Positions 27,276 through 35,958 of a stretch of DNA of 64,000 nt are shown here, piece by piece. The notes under the pieces are model-generated. The model was given only the letters and a program-made list of their open reading frames with translations. It was not told the origin of the DNA and made no database searches. This DNA is from Bradyrhizobium sp. LHD-71 (GTDB taxonomy: Bacteria > Pseudomonadota > Alphaproteobacteria > Rhizobiales > Xanthobacteraceae). The translations under genes were made by a program, and so were the position numbers. The stretch covers positions 124,001 through 188,000 of the forward strand of contig NZ_JAVIFX010000001.1 of the NCBI RefSeq assembly GCF_031157255.1, in the 5' to 3' direction. Position 1 is the first letter of the stretch. Each line of letters opens with the position of its first letter.

Positions 27276-27734
27276 ATGCTGATCCGCAACCAGCGCGCCT
27301 TTGCAGCGGGCGTGCTTTTTCTGATCGTTTCCATCTTCTACTTCGTGATGTCATTCAATTATGTGACAGGCACGCCCGCGCGCATGGGACCCGGCTTCTT
27401 CCCGCGAATGGTCAGTATCGGACTTGCGCTCATCGCGGTCGGGATCCTGCTCAGCGCGGTCGCGCCGAAGGCGAAGATCGAGAAGCTGGAAAAGTGGGAT
27501 GTCAAAGGCCTGCTCTGGATCGCCGGTTCGGTGGCGCTGTTTGCAGTGCTGCTACCGACGTTCGGCCTCGTGTTCGCGCTCGCCGCGCTGGTCATCGTCG
27601 CGAGCCTCGCGAGCCCCGAGTTCACCTGGCCCGGCGCCCTCGTCAACACGGTGGTGCTGGTGATCTTCTGCGTCGCTGTCTTCATCTACGGGATCAATCT
27701 GCAGTTTCCCGTTTGGCCAGTCTGGTTCCGGTAG
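27276..27734 (+). CDS. TctB-like small membrane subunit of a TTT transporter
   Basis: 152-residue inner-membrane protein with four predicted helices (FAAGVLFLIVSIFYFVM; MVSIGLALIAVGILL; LLWIAGSVALFAVLL; LVNTVVLVIFCVAVFIYG) and the conserved GPGFFPRM motif of TctB after helix 1. The start at 27276 was chosen because GAGGGG precedes it; the 30 upstream in-frame codons are not hydrophobic. It lies 15 bases before tctA. Confidence 0.9.
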   Translation: MLIRNQRAFAAGVLFLIVSIFYFVMSFNYVTGTPARMGPGFFPRMVSIGLALIAVGILLSAVAPKAKIEKLEKWDVKGLLWIAGSVALFAVLLPTFGLVFALAALVIVASLASPEFTWPGALVNTVVLVIFCVAVFIYGINLQFPVWPVWFR

Positions 27735-27749
27735 ACGGGAGCGATCGCT

Positions 27750-29249
27750 ATGGACCTTTTCACCAATCTCGCCACCGGCTTCGGCACGGCTCTGAAACTC
27801 ACCAACCTCGCCTACGCGTTCGTTGGCTGTCTGCTTGGGACACTGATCGGCGTGCTGCCGGGTCTCGGCCCGCTGACGACGATCGCCATGCTGCTGCCGA
27901 TCACCTACGCGCTGTCGCCTGACGCAGCGTTGATCATGCTGGCCGGCATCTACTACGGCGCGCAGTATGGCGGATCGACAACCGCCATCGTCGTCAACCT
28001 GCCAGGCGAATCATCCTCCGTCGTCACCACCATCGACGGATATCAGATGGCCCGGAAAGGCCGGGCCGGCGTCGCGCTCTCGACTGCAGCAATCGGTTCG
28101 TTCTTCGCCGGATGCGTGGCTACGCTTGCGATCGCGGCACTTGCCGCACCGCTCGCATCGGTCGCGCTGCAGTTCGGCCCGAAAGAGTACTTTTCGCTGA
28201 TGATCCTCGGCCTGTTGCTCGCGACGGTGCTGTCGAACGGCCCGTTCATCGAGGGTGTCGCCATGATCTTGTTCGGCACGCTGCTGAGCTTGACGGGCAC
28301 CGACGTCAACACCGGGACCCAGCGCTTCGCCTTCGATATTCCGCAGTTGTTCGACGGCCTCGATTTCGTGCCGCTGGCGATGGGCATCTTCGGCTTCGCC
28401 GAGATCGTCAAGAACCTCGAGCCGCACGAGGAACGAACGGTGATGACGCAGAAGATCACCAACATGTTCCCCACGCGCGAGGATTTCAAACGCATGATCC
28501 CCGCGATCATGCGCGGCACGACCCTCGGCACCTGCCTCGGCGTGCTTCCCGGCGGCGGCTCGGTGCTGTCGGCGTTCGCAGCCTATACGGTGGAAAAGAA
28601 GCTCTCGAAGCACCCTGAGGAATTCGGCAAGGGCGCGATCGAAGGCGTTGCGGGACCCGAGTCCGCAAACAATGCCGGCGCGCAGACGTCGTTCATCCCG
28701 CTGCTGACGCTTGGTCTGCCCTCGAACGTGGTGATGGCGCTGATGGTCGGCGCGATGACGATCCACAACATCCAGCCAGGCCCGCAGGTGATGACCAAGA
28801 ACCCGGAATTGTTCTGGGGTCTGATCGCCTCGATGTGGGTCGGCAACCTGATGCTGGTCATCCTGAACCTGCCGCTGGTCGGGCTCTGGGTGAAGCTCCT
28901 GACCATCCCCTACCGCTACCTCTATCCCGCGATCATGGTGTTCTGTTGCATTGGCGTCTATTCGCTGAAGAACGACACCTTCGAAGTATACGAAGCGGCA
29001 CTGTTCTGCATCTTCGGCTATCTCTTGATCAAGCTGCAGCTCCCGCCTGCGCCGATGTTGCTCGGCCTGGTGCTCGGTCCGCAGATCGAGGAGAACTTCC
29101 GCCGGGCGATGCTACTTTCGCGCGGCGACGTCTCCGTGTTCGTCACCTCGCCGCTTTCGGCGACGCTGCTGGGCATCGCCGTCATCGCGGTGATCCTGAT
29201 CACCTTGCCGCAGATACGATCGACCCGCCAGGAAGCCCTGAAGGAGTAG
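27750..29249 (+). CDS. TctA-like large membrane subunit of a TTT transporter
   Basis: 499-residue secondary transporter with about 12 helices, using ion gradients to import the solute delivered by a periplasmic receptor. Both TctA repeat signatures are present: GTLIGVLPGLGPLTTIAMLL with YYGAQYGGSTTAI in the first half, and LGVLPGGGSVLSAFAAY with EGVAGPESANNAG in the second. It is the only tctA in the window although seven receptors are encoded, so several receptors probably share it or serve transporters elsewhere. Confidence 0.95.
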   Translation: MDLFTNLATGFGTALKLTNLAYAFVGCLLGTLIGVLPGLGPLTTIAMLLPITYALSPDAALIMLAGIYYGAQYGGSTTAIVVNLPGESSSVVTTIDGYQMARKGRAGVALSTAAIGSFFAGCVATLAIAALAAPLASVALQFGPKEYFSLMILGLLLATVLSNGPFIEGVAMILFGTLLSLTGTDVNTGTQRFAFDIPQLFDGLDFVPLAMGIFGFAEIVKNLEPHEERTVMTQKITNMFPTREDFKRMIPAIMRGTTLGTCLGVLPGGGSVLSAFAAYTVEKKLSKHPEEFGKGAIEGVAGPESANNAGAQTSFIPLLTLGLPSNVVMALMVGAMTIHNIQPGPQVMTKNPELFWGLIASMWVGNLMLVILNLPLVGLWVKLLTIPYRYLYPAIMVFCCIGVYSLKNDTFEVYEAALFCIFGYLLIKLQLPPAPMLLGLVLGPQIEENFRRAMLLSRGDVSVFVTSPLSATLLGIAVIAVILITLPQIRSTRQEALKE

Positions 29250-29285
29250 CGGTCGGTCAAGCGGCAAAGCTTTGTCGAGCCTGGA

Positions 29286-29316
29286 CGGCAAACCGGCGCA
29301 AATCGCCGGTTTGCCG
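29286..29316. terminator. Strong hairpin after tctA
   Basis: A perfect 13-bp stem (29286-29298 with 29304-29316, loop CAAAT) begins 36 bases after the tctA stop. No T-run follows, so it may be a stabilising 3' hairpin or a Rho-assisted end rather than a classical terminator. Confidence 0.5.
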
Positions 29317-29380
29317 CTCGCGTTTGAGCCCCGTATCCGCTATTTTCGAGTAGCTGACGTGACTCGGAATACCCATCGGG

Positions 29381-30319
29381 ATGCACATCTCGTCGCTCAA
29401 GCCCTCATCGGCCTTGAAGAGGTTCGGCTACACCGATCTTGACGAGTTTCGTCAGGCCTTTCGCCTCGTCGATGTGCAATTCACCCCGATGTGCCGGACG
29501 GGCTCTGCCGAACAGGCGATCCTGTTGCTGCCCGGCTGCGAGCTCTATCTGCTCCGCACGTTCCCGCGCCTGCTCGACGCTTCGCTGGCGGATGGATGCA
29601 CGTATGTCGGCGTCACGATGGCGGATAACGTCCCGCTCCGCTTCAATGGCCTGGAGAAAGATCGCCCTGCGATGTCGCTCGGCTACGGCGGCGCCGGTTA
29701 CAAATTTCTCGAAAGCCAGGGTAGCTTCACCGCAGCGGCGATCTTCAATCCTGAAATCCGCGGCCGCGGCTGGCCATCAAGGGACAAGGTCTTCCTCGCC
29801 TGCGCGATCAGCGCAGAGGCCGAACAGCGCATTCGCGACATCATCTGCGCCGCCTTCAAGTTTGCCTCGGACGCACCTGCGGACGCCGCAGCGGCCGGCG
29901 CGCTGGAGGGTGTGAAGGAGACCATACTGGCTGCAATCGACAGCGCACTCGCCGATCCCTTGCCGTTCGAGCAATACAAGATCGGAACGTCGCGGCGCTA
30001 CTTCGACATCGTGCAGAAGATCGAGAATGCGCTCGTCGATCGATTCGGCGGGCCGATCTACAGCGCGGCCCTTGCGAGCGAGATCGGCGTGTCCGTTCGC
30101 ACCATGCACAACGCCATGCGCCAATTTCGCGGCATGAGTCTGCATCGCTATCTGCGGATGAAGCGGCTGTGGTCGGTGCGGCGGCAGCTTCTGGCTGGCG
30201 CGCACAAGGTCAGCGCCTGCGCGCTCGCCAACGGCTTCTGGCACCTTGGCGAATTCGCGCAGTTCTACACTGCCCAGTTCGGTGAAACTCCGTCGCAGAC
30301 GCTCGCCCGCGCGCGGTAA
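29381..30319 (+). CDS. AraC-family transcriptional regulator
   Basis: 312-residue regulator with an N-terminal sensing domain of the AraC-binding-like type (about 1-190) and a C-terminal double helix-turn-helix: ASEIGVSVRTMHNAMRQF, MSLHRYLRMKRLWSVRRQLL and ALANGFWHLGEFAQFYTAQF, ending GETPSQTLAR. It sits downstream of tctA on the same strand and may control the transporter genes, the catabolic operon or both; the IclR gene at the other end is the alternative regulator. Confidence 0.9.
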   Translation: MHISSLKPSSALKRFGYTDLDEFRQAFRLVDVQFTPMCRTGSAEQAILLLPGCELYLLRTFPRLLDASLADGCTYVGVTMADNVPLRFNGLEKDRPAMSLGYGGAGYKFLESQGSFTAAAIFNPEIRGRGWPSRDKVFLACAISAEAEQRIRDIICAAFKFASDAPADAAAAGALEGVKETILAAIDSALADPLPFEQYKIGTSRRYFDIVQKIENALVDRFGGPIYSAALASEIGVSVRTMHNAMRQFRGMSLHRYLRMKRLWSVRRQLLAGAHKVSACALANGFWHLGEFAQFYTAQFGETPSQTLARAR

Positions 30320-30613
30320 CCCCTCCCTGCCCTCGACCTGCAGTAACGCAGCAACATTAACATTTCATGGCATCTAACTGATATTGCTAAATATTTTCGT
30401 TCAACCAATTTAGCATCGGAAGCGCCCGATGAGGCACCCGCACTGTCACGCGCGCGAATTGTTTCTTCGCCTCGCTCCTCACGAAACAATTCTCCTCTCC
30501 GACGAAACCGTTTTCCGCCCTCACGCAAAACTCCTGCAGCCGTGAGGCCCTAGAACACCATCCAACGACGCGGCGGACAGTCGCAAGCAAAGCAACGTGG
30601 ATGGAGATCGAAA
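30320..30613. other. Intergenic region with a 10-bp inverted repeat
   Basis: No gene seen. AT-rich 30350-30410 may hold the promoter for the two small genes that follow. GAATTGTTTC (30456-30465) and GAAACAATTC (30483-30492) form a perfect 10-bp inverted repeat with a 17-base spacer, either an operator or a stem in the leader. Confidence 0.5.
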
Positions 30614-30754
30614 ATGCGCGCTCTGAGCCTCAGCCTGGTCCTCGCCTTCACCCTGGTTCTCTCTGGCGTCTCGATGGCCGGATCGTCATCCACCTGCGTG
30701 CCGAACACCGGCATGTTCGCCTTCAACAACGCCAAGATCGCCCAGCCGAACTGA
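30614..30754 (+). CDS. Short secreted peptide (46 aa)
   Basis: 46-residue ORF with GGAG 7 bases before the ATG. It is almost wholly a signal peptide (MRALSLSLVLAFTLVLSG, then VSMAGSSS) followed by about 20 residues with one Cys and FAFNNAKIA. I recall similar short peptides in Bradyrhizobium-type genomes, without a known function. It lies 36 bases before the next small gene and is probably co-transcribed. A lipoprotein-like or regulatory role cannot be decided. Confidence 0.65.
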   Translation: MRALSLSLVLAFTLVLSGVSMAGSSSTCVPNTGMFAFNNAKIAQPN

Positions 30755-30790
30755 TTGGCCGGATCTCTCAAGAGGCCGCAGGAGGCTCCG

Positions 30791-30985
30791 ATGAACCACT
30801 CGATGTACAGCGCCGACCGCAGCACGCACCTCAAGATCGTGATCGTCGCGGCGGTCGCAGCCATTTCGGTCGCAGCTCTCGGCATCACCGCCCGCGCCTC
30901 TGGCGACTACACCCAAACCGTGCGCGTCATTAAGGCTGATAAGCCGGTGATGGTCACGCATTCGGGCACTTCTGTCGTCCGCTGA
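30791..30985 (+). CDS. Small single-helix membrane protein (64 aa)
   Basis: 64-residue protein with one hydrophobic segment (IVIVAAVAAISVAALGI, about residues 16-32) and a short polar tail with SGDYTQTVRVIKADKP. AGGAGG sits 6 bases upstream of the ATG, a near-ideal ribosome binding site. This resembles a widespread Bradyrhizobiaceae small membrane protein of unknown role. It is followed by a strong bidirectional terminator. It may be a membrane-anchored stress or assembly factor, but nothing in the sequence proves this. Confidence 0.75.
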   Translation: MNHSMYSADRSTHLKIVIVAAVAAISVAALGITARASGDYTQTVRVIKADKPVMVTHSGTSVVR

Positions 30986-31006
30986 GCGTTCGATACATGC
31001 GCCGTT

Positions 31007-31033
31007 AAAAGGCCGCCCGCGGGCGGCCTTTTT
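31007..31033. terminator. Bidirectional intrinsic terminator
   Basis: Stem AAGGCCGCCC (31009-31018) with GGGCGGCCTT (31021-31030), with A4 on the left and T5 on the right (31029-31033). It serves the small-protein pair on the plus strand and the convergent receptor gene on the minus strand. Confidence 0.9.
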
Positions 31034-31055
31034 GTTTGCCGAACCAACTTGCCCT

Positions 31056-32030
31056 TCACTCTGCCGTGGCTCCGGTTCGTTCGATCAGATCCTTGAATTT
31101 CGCGGTTTCGCTGACAATGAACGGCTTGAGCTTGGGCGCATCGACGTCCGGCATCAGGGCGACGCCCTGCTCCTCGTGATACTTGACGATCGCAGGATCC
31201 TTCAGCGTCGCGTTGAAGGCTGTCGCCAGCTTGTCTACGACCGGCTGCGGCATGCCCGCCGGACCGACGAGCGTCGCCCACGCGGCGAACTGCACATCGG
31301 GATATCCGAGCTCACCGAATGTCGGAACATCGGCGTGGCTGACCATCCGCTTCGCTCCGGTCTGCGCAAGCGCGCGCAGCTTTCCGCCATCGATCTGCGG
31401 CTTCACCACGATCGAATAGTCGAACATCAGGTCGACGCGGCCGGCGAGCAGATCGGTCATGCCCGGTGCCGATCCCCGATACGGCACGTGAACCATGTTG
31501 ATGCCGGCGTGCTTTGACATCAGTTCGGCCGTGAGGTGCGCCGCGGTGCCGTTGCCGACGGACGCATAGGTCAGCTTACCCGCGTTCTTCTTGGCGAACG
31601 CGACCAACTCCTCCAGCGACTTGAATGGTGAACTTGCAGGTACCACCAGCACCAGCGGCGACGACCCCATCCCATGGATCAAGGTGAAGGACGTCAAAGG
31701 ATCGTAGGAGAGTTTCTTATACAGCGACACATTGGCGGCCATGACACCGTTCGCGGCGTAGAGCAGCGTATATCCATCTGGCTTTGCCGCCGCGACATAC
31801 TCCGCGGCAACGATCCCGCCGGCGCCCGGCTTGTTCTCGACAATCACCGGTTGGCCCAGCTTTTCGCCAAGCGTCTTGGCAACCATACGCGCGCCCTGGT
31901 CACTGATACCCCCGGGTGCAAACCCCACCACCCATGTGACCGGGCGGGTCGGAAAATCCTGCGCGGTTGCCGTCGCCGTTGCGATTCCGAGCAGCACCGC
32001 CACGGCAGCAATTGTTCGCTTGAACGTCAT
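31056..32030 (-). CDS. TTT-family periplasmic solute receptor 7
   Basis: 324-residue exported receptor on the minus strand: signal peptide MTFKRTIAAVAVLLGIATATATA, mature QDFPTRPVTWVVGFAPGGISD, VIVENKPGAGGIVAAEY and KPDGYTLLYAANG. The first loop has GFAPGG where receptors 2-6 have PF.P.G or PFGAGG. CGGAG precedes the ATG at 32030; the frame stays open upstream without a better site. It is divergent from the ferredoxin reductase/P450 operon, which suggests a ligand linked to P450 substrates or products. Confidence 0.92.
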   Translation of the reverse strand: MTFKRTIAAVAVLLGIATATATAQDFPTRPVTWVVGFAPGGISDQGARMVAKTLGEKLGQPVIVENKPGAGGIVAAEYVAAAKPDGYTLLYAANGVMAANVSLYKKLSYDPLTSFTLIHGMGSSPLVLVVPASSPFKSLEELVAFAKKNAGKLTYASVGNGTAAHLTAELMSKHAGINMVHVPYRGSAPGMTDLLAGRVDLMFDYSIVVKPQIDGGKLRALAQTGAKRMVSHADVPTFGELGYPDVQFAAWATLVGPAGMPQPVVDKLATAFNATLKDPAIVKYHEEQGVALMPDVDAPKLKPFIVSETAKFKDLIERTGATAE

Positions 32031-32192
32031 TCTCCACTCCGGTTTCCACCATTCTGAAAGGTGTGTGTTCTTCATTATCGCCTCAGGCTTCCCGCTCCGC
32101 AGCAGAGATGCGCGGCGCGCATACGCCGCGCCGGGACAAGAAACTTGACGCCGGCGTCAACTTACGCATTATCGATGCAGGAGTCATGGCCG

Positions 32193-33422
32193 ATGAACGC
32201 AGGCGCCTCTCACATCGTGGTCATGGGTGGCGGTCACGCCGGCGGCGCCGCCGTGGCCTTCCTGCGGCAATTCGGCTGGAAAGATCCGATCACACTGGTG
32301 TGCGCGGAATCCGCGCTGCCTTATCAGCGCCCGCCCCTGTCCAAGGCCTGGCTCAACGGTGAGATCTCGGAGAAAGACCTGCTGCTCCGACCAGCCAAGT
32401 TCTATTCAGATCACGCCATCGCCATTCGCCCAAACGTGGCCGCCGTGGCGGTCGATCCCGGCCAACAGACGGTCAGACTTGGTTGCGGCGCGAGCCTTCA
32501 ATATTCGCACCTGATTGCCGCCACCGGGGCGCATCCCCTGGCGATGCCTGGGACTGAGGGTCTCACCGGGGTGTTGTTGCTGCGAACGATCGCGGACGCC
32601 GAGAAGATCCGGCTCGCCATGCGCGCCGGTAGCAACCTCGTGGTGATCGGCGGTGGCTTCGTTGGCCTTGAAGTTGCCGCGACTGCGCGGTCGCTCGGGA
32701 TGAGCGTCACGATCGTGGAGCGTGAACCACATCTGTTGTCCCGTGTCGCAAGCAGGACGCTGGCCGCGTTCGTCGAGGGTTTTTTCCGCCGCAACCAGGT
32801 CCGCCTCGAGCTGGGCTGCACCGTCGACTCCTTCGCCAGCGATGAAGGGCGCGTGACCGGCGTTCGTCTGTCGAACGGAGCGCAGCTCAACGCCGATGCC
32901 GTGGTGGTGGGGATCGGCGCACGCCCGAATGACGCAATCCTGCGCGAAGCCGGCATCCGTTGCGAAAGTGGCGTCATCGTCGATGACTGCGCCCGGACGA
33001 GCCACGATGCTATCTTTGCCATAGGCGACTGCACCAATCGCCCCCTGCCCCAACTCGGCATTCGCGCGCGGCTGGAGAGCGTGCCGAGCGCGCTTGAGCA
33101 GGCGCGCCAGGCGGCATCGACCATCTGCGGACGCCCGGCGCCGAAGCCGGAAGTTCCATGGTTCTGGTCCGACCAGTTCGATTTGAGAATTCAGATCGCC
33201 GGCCTCCGCCATGGGACGACCGAAACGATCGTGCGCGGCGAGGTGGAAAGCGCCCGCTTCGCCGTTTTCCACCTTGGCGAGGGCGACGTCGTGCGCGCTG
33301 TCGAAGCCGTCAATGCCGCCCCGGAATTCATGATGGGAAAGACGCTGATCGCGCAGCAACGGCCCGTTTCGCGCGAGAAGCTCAGCAATATGGCGGTCGC
33401 AATTCGCGATGTCGCCATTTAG
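32193..33422 (+). CDS. NAD(P)H-dependent ferredoxin reductase (putidaredoxin reductase type)
   Basis: 409-residue FAD enzyme that would pass electrons from NAD(P)H to the ferredoxin encoded next. FAD-binding GxGxxG near the N-terminus ([12 protein letters not shown]), central NAD-binding [14 protein letters not shown] with following VTIVEREP, and the second FAD motif [12 protein letters not shown]. The ATG at 32193 was chosen for the AGGAG 10 bases upstream. First gene of a three-gene P450 electron-transfer operon, 14 bases before the ferredoxin gene. Confidence 0.93.
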   Translation: MNAGASHIVVMGGGHAGGAAVAFLRQFGWKDPITLVCAESALPYQRPPLSKAWLNGEISEKDLLLRPAKFYSDHAIAIRPNVAAVAVDPGQQTVRLGCGASLQYSHLIAATGAHPLAMPGTEGLTGVLLLRTIADAEKIRLAMRAGSNLVVIGGGFVGLEVAATARSLGMSVTIVEREPHLLSRVASRTLAAFVEGFFRRNQVRLELGCTVDSFASDEGRVTGVRLSNGAQLNADAVVVGIGARPNDAILREAGIRCESGVIVDDCARTSHDAIFAIGDCTNRPLPQLGIRARLESVPSALEQARQAASTICGRPAPKPEVPWFWSDQFDLRIQIAGLRHGTTETIVRGEVESARFAVFHLGEGDVVRAVEAVNAAPEFMMGKTLIAQQRPVSREKLSNMAVAIRDVAI

Positions 33423-33436
33423 GGATCACAGGACGC

Positions 33437-33757
33437 ATGCCAAAGATCAAACTGATCGAACACGATGGAACGGAACACGAGATCGATGGCGAGGTCGGCA
33501 AGTCGCTGATGCGCAACGCGGTCGACAACAATGTGCCGGGCATCGATGCCGATTGCGGCGGAGAGTGTGCCTGCGCGACCTGCCACGTGTTTGTCGATGA
33601 TGAGTGGCTTCCCCGCACCGGCGCCCCGAGCGAGGAGGAAACGCGGCTTCTGGGTTTCGCCGCAACGCTGCAGCCGAACTCACGCCTGTCCTGCCAAATT
33701 CTCCTCGACGAGACGTTGAACGGTCTCGTCGTGAGGCTTCCGGAAGCCCAGCACTAA
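33437..33757 (+). CDS. [2Fe-2S] ferredoxin, adrenodoxin/putidaredoxin type
   Basis: 106-residue electron carrier. The cluster ligands are Cys40, Cys46, Cys49 and Cys86 in the pattern C-X5-C-X2-C...C typical of P450 ferredoxins ([16 protein letters not shown] and SRLSCQ). AGGAC lies just before the ATG. It sits between its reductase and the P450, so the three should form one monooxygenase system. The frame is open well upstream, but that stretch is a shadow of the reductase gene. Confidence 0.95.
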   Translation: MPKIKLIEHDGTEHEIDGEVGKSLMRNAVDNNVPGIDADCGGECACATCHVFVDDEWLPRTGAPSEEETRLLGFAATLQPNSRLSCQILLDETLNGLVVRLPEAQH

Positions 33758-33786
33758 AAGCCAGCCCGAGAACAAGGAGCCACGTC

Positions 33787-35037
33787 ATGAACGTTGCCGC
33801 CAACATTGACCACGAAACGCTCGCCCGGACGCTACCGCTTGACCAGTTCGATCCAGGCAACCCGAAGCTGTTCCAGGACGATGTGTGGATGCCGTATTTC
33901 GCGCGGCTGCGCCAGGAGGATCCGGTTCACTACTGTAAGGAGAGCCGGTTCGGACCTTACTGGTCAGTGACGAAGTACAAGGACATCATGACGGTGGAGA
34001 CGAGCCATACGACATACTCGTCGGAGTCGGCGCTTGGAGGAATTTCCATCGTCGACCGGCCGGTGGAATTTCGGCGGCCGAGCTTCATCTCCATGGACCC
34101 CCCGAAACACGACGAACATCGCAAGGTCGTCCAGCCGATCGTTGCTCCTGGAAACCTCGCGAAGCTTGAGCAGATCATCCGCGAGCGGACCTGCAGCGTG
34201 CTCGATAGCCTACCCCGCAACGAGACATTCAACTGGGTAGACCTCGTCTCGATCGAGTTGACCACGCGAATGCTCGCGACGCTTTTCGATTTTCCGTTCG
34301 AGGACCGGCGCAAGCTCACCTACTGGTCGGATGTCGCCACAGCGGACGTGAATGCCGGCGGGCCGATCAATTCGGAGGAAAAGCGCACGGAAGTCCTGCA
34401 GGAGTGCCTGCAATATTTTACGCGCCTCTGGGAAGAACGCGCCAACGCGGCGCCGGGGTCCGACCTTGTTTCGATGTTGGCCCACGGGCCGGCGACGCGG
34501 AACCTGTCGCCGAAGGAATTTCTCGGCACGCTGACCCTGTTGATCGTCGGCGGCAACGACACGACGCGCAATTCGATGAGCGCGGGACTTTGGTTCCTGC
34601 ACCAGAACCCGGCCGAGTTCGCGAAGCTTCGCGAGAACCCTGCCCTGGTCGACACCATGGTGCCTGAAATCATCCGCTACCACACGCCTCTGTCGCACAT
34701 GCGGCGCACCGCCGTGCAGGATGCCGAGCTGAACGGCAAGACCATCCGCAAGGGCGACAAGGTGGTGATGTGGTACATCTCCGGCAACCGCGACGCTGAT
34801 GCGATCGAAAACCCAGACACCTTCATCATCGACCGCAAGCGGCCGCGGCAGCACCTGTCGTTCGGCTTCGGACTGCACCGCTGTGTCGGTAATCGTCTCG
34901 CCGAGCTGCAACTGCGGATTCTCTGGGAGGAGATCCTGAAGCGCTTTGAGCGGATCGAGGTCATGGGACCGCCGCAGCGCATCTACTCCGCGTTCGTCCA
35001 CGGCATTTCCGAGCTTCCTGTCCGGATTCCGGGCTAG
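33787..35037 (+). CDS. Cytochrome P450, CYP153-like
   Basis: 416-residue soluble bacterial P450. I-helix oxygen-activation motif GGNDTTR, ExxR in PEIIRYHTP, and heme loop FGFGLHRCVGNRLAE with the thiolate ligand at Cys366. The heme-loop context, SMDPPKHDEHRKVV and VVMWYISGNRD strongly recall CYP153 alkane/terpenoid terminal hydroxylases, which occur with a ferredoxin reductase and ferredoxin as here. AGGAG precedes the ATG. Its stop codon overlaps that of the convergent TetR gene. Likely substrates are medium-chain alkanes, fatty acids or alicyclic hydrocarbons; not proven by sequence. Confidence 0.92.
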   Translation: MNVAANIDHETLARTLPLDQFDPGNPKLFQDDVWMPYFARLRQEDPVHYCKESRFGPYWSVTKYKDIMTVETSHTTYSSESALGGISIVDRPVEFRRPSFISMDPPKHDEHRKVVQPIVAPGNLAKLEQIIRERTCSVLDSLPRNETFNWVDLVSIELTTRMLATLFDFPFEDRRKLTYWSDVATADVNAGGPINSEEKRTEVLQECLQYFTRLWEERANAAPGSDLVSMLAHGPATRNLSPKEFLGTLTLLIVGGNDTTRNSMSAGLWFLHQNPAEFAKLRENPALVDTMVPEIIRYHTPLSHMRRTAVQDAELNGKTIRKGDKVVMWYISGNRDADAIENPDTFIIDRKRPRQHLSFGFGLHRCVGNRLAELQLRILWEEILKRFERIEVMGPPQRIYSAFVHGISELPVRIPG

Positions 35038-35744
35038 GAATCGTCGTCCTGACGCGAGGAAGCGTTGCTGCCAGGGTGGCGGGCCACGAGCCCCGCCAGC
35101 CCGCGTAGAATCAGACCGACGGCAAACCGTGCAGCGTGGTCGGGATCCTGCGGTTTGCGGTAAAGCATCTGCAAGCCGACGTTTCGGGCGATGCCCGTGA
35201 CCGACGCAGTGATGTACTCGACGTCGGCATCGCTTGCGAGCTCGGCCCCGAGCTTCTGTGTGACGGCGAGCTGAATTTCCTCGAACACGGCCCGCTGCGC
35301 AGGCGTCGCGACCTGGGTGGTCGGAGGACGCATGAAGCGGCGACGTCCCGTTCCCTTGAAGGCATATTCGTCGATCAGAAACCTGAAATACGCATTCATG
35401 ATGCCGTCAAGATAGCTTTCGAGATCGCGGTATTTCTCGCGCTGCTCCTGCAGGATCGGCCGCAAGCGCATGGCCGCGTCGGTGGCGATCGCTGCGGCGA
35501 TTTCTTCCTTCGAGTTGAAATAGTTGTAGAAGGTGCCGGAGGCGAGGTCCGTCGACCGTATGATGTCGCGGACCGTCGCCGCTTCATATCCTTTCTCGGC
35601 AAAGACGGCCTTGGCGGCAGCAAGGATCGCGGCGCGATTGCGCGCTTTCGTCTGCTCGCGCCGGCCCTCGGGCGGCTTGGCCAAAAATCGTTCTTCGAGC
35701 TGCGACATGACCCACGGCTGTTCGTCGGAAACGCTGATGTTCAT
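35034..35744 (-). CDS. TetR-family transcriptional regulator
   Basis: 236-residue regulator with N-terminal HTH (about residues 35-80; AAILAAAKAVFAEKGYEAATVRDI then LASGTFYNYFNSKEE) and a helical ligand-binding domain. It is convergent with the P450 gene and overlaps its end by four bases within CTAG. It probably represses the P450 operon in response to a hydrophobic ligand, by analogy with neighbours of other CYP153 genes. The start could also be the ATG at 35708; neither has a strong ribosome binding site. Confidence 0.9.
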   Translation of the reverse strand: MNISVSDEQPWVMSQLEERFLAKPPEGRREQTKARNRAAILAAAKAVFAEKGYEAATVRDIIRSTDLASGTFYNYFNSKEEIAAAIATDAAMRLRPILQEQREKYRDLESYLDGIMNAYFRFLIDEYAFKGTGRRRFMRPPTTQVATPAQRAVFEEIQLAVTQKLGAELASDADVEYITASVTGIARNVGLQMLYRKPQDPDHAARFAVGLILRGLAGLVARHPGSNASSRQDDDS

Positions 35745-35958
35745 CTAAAGAACGCCACCGGAAGACGCAAACACGTCGCAACCTTCCCTGGCACCGCGCC
35801 TACCCGCGCCTGACCCGGTCGCACCTGAGACGCTGGTCGTGACATAGCCGGATTCACCCAAGGGTTGCAGCACAATTCGTTGTGCCCAGCCAGGAGCGAT
35901 GGATTGCCATGGGCTCGTGTGCGAAATTTGCGCTCTCCAAATCACCAGAGGAATGGTT

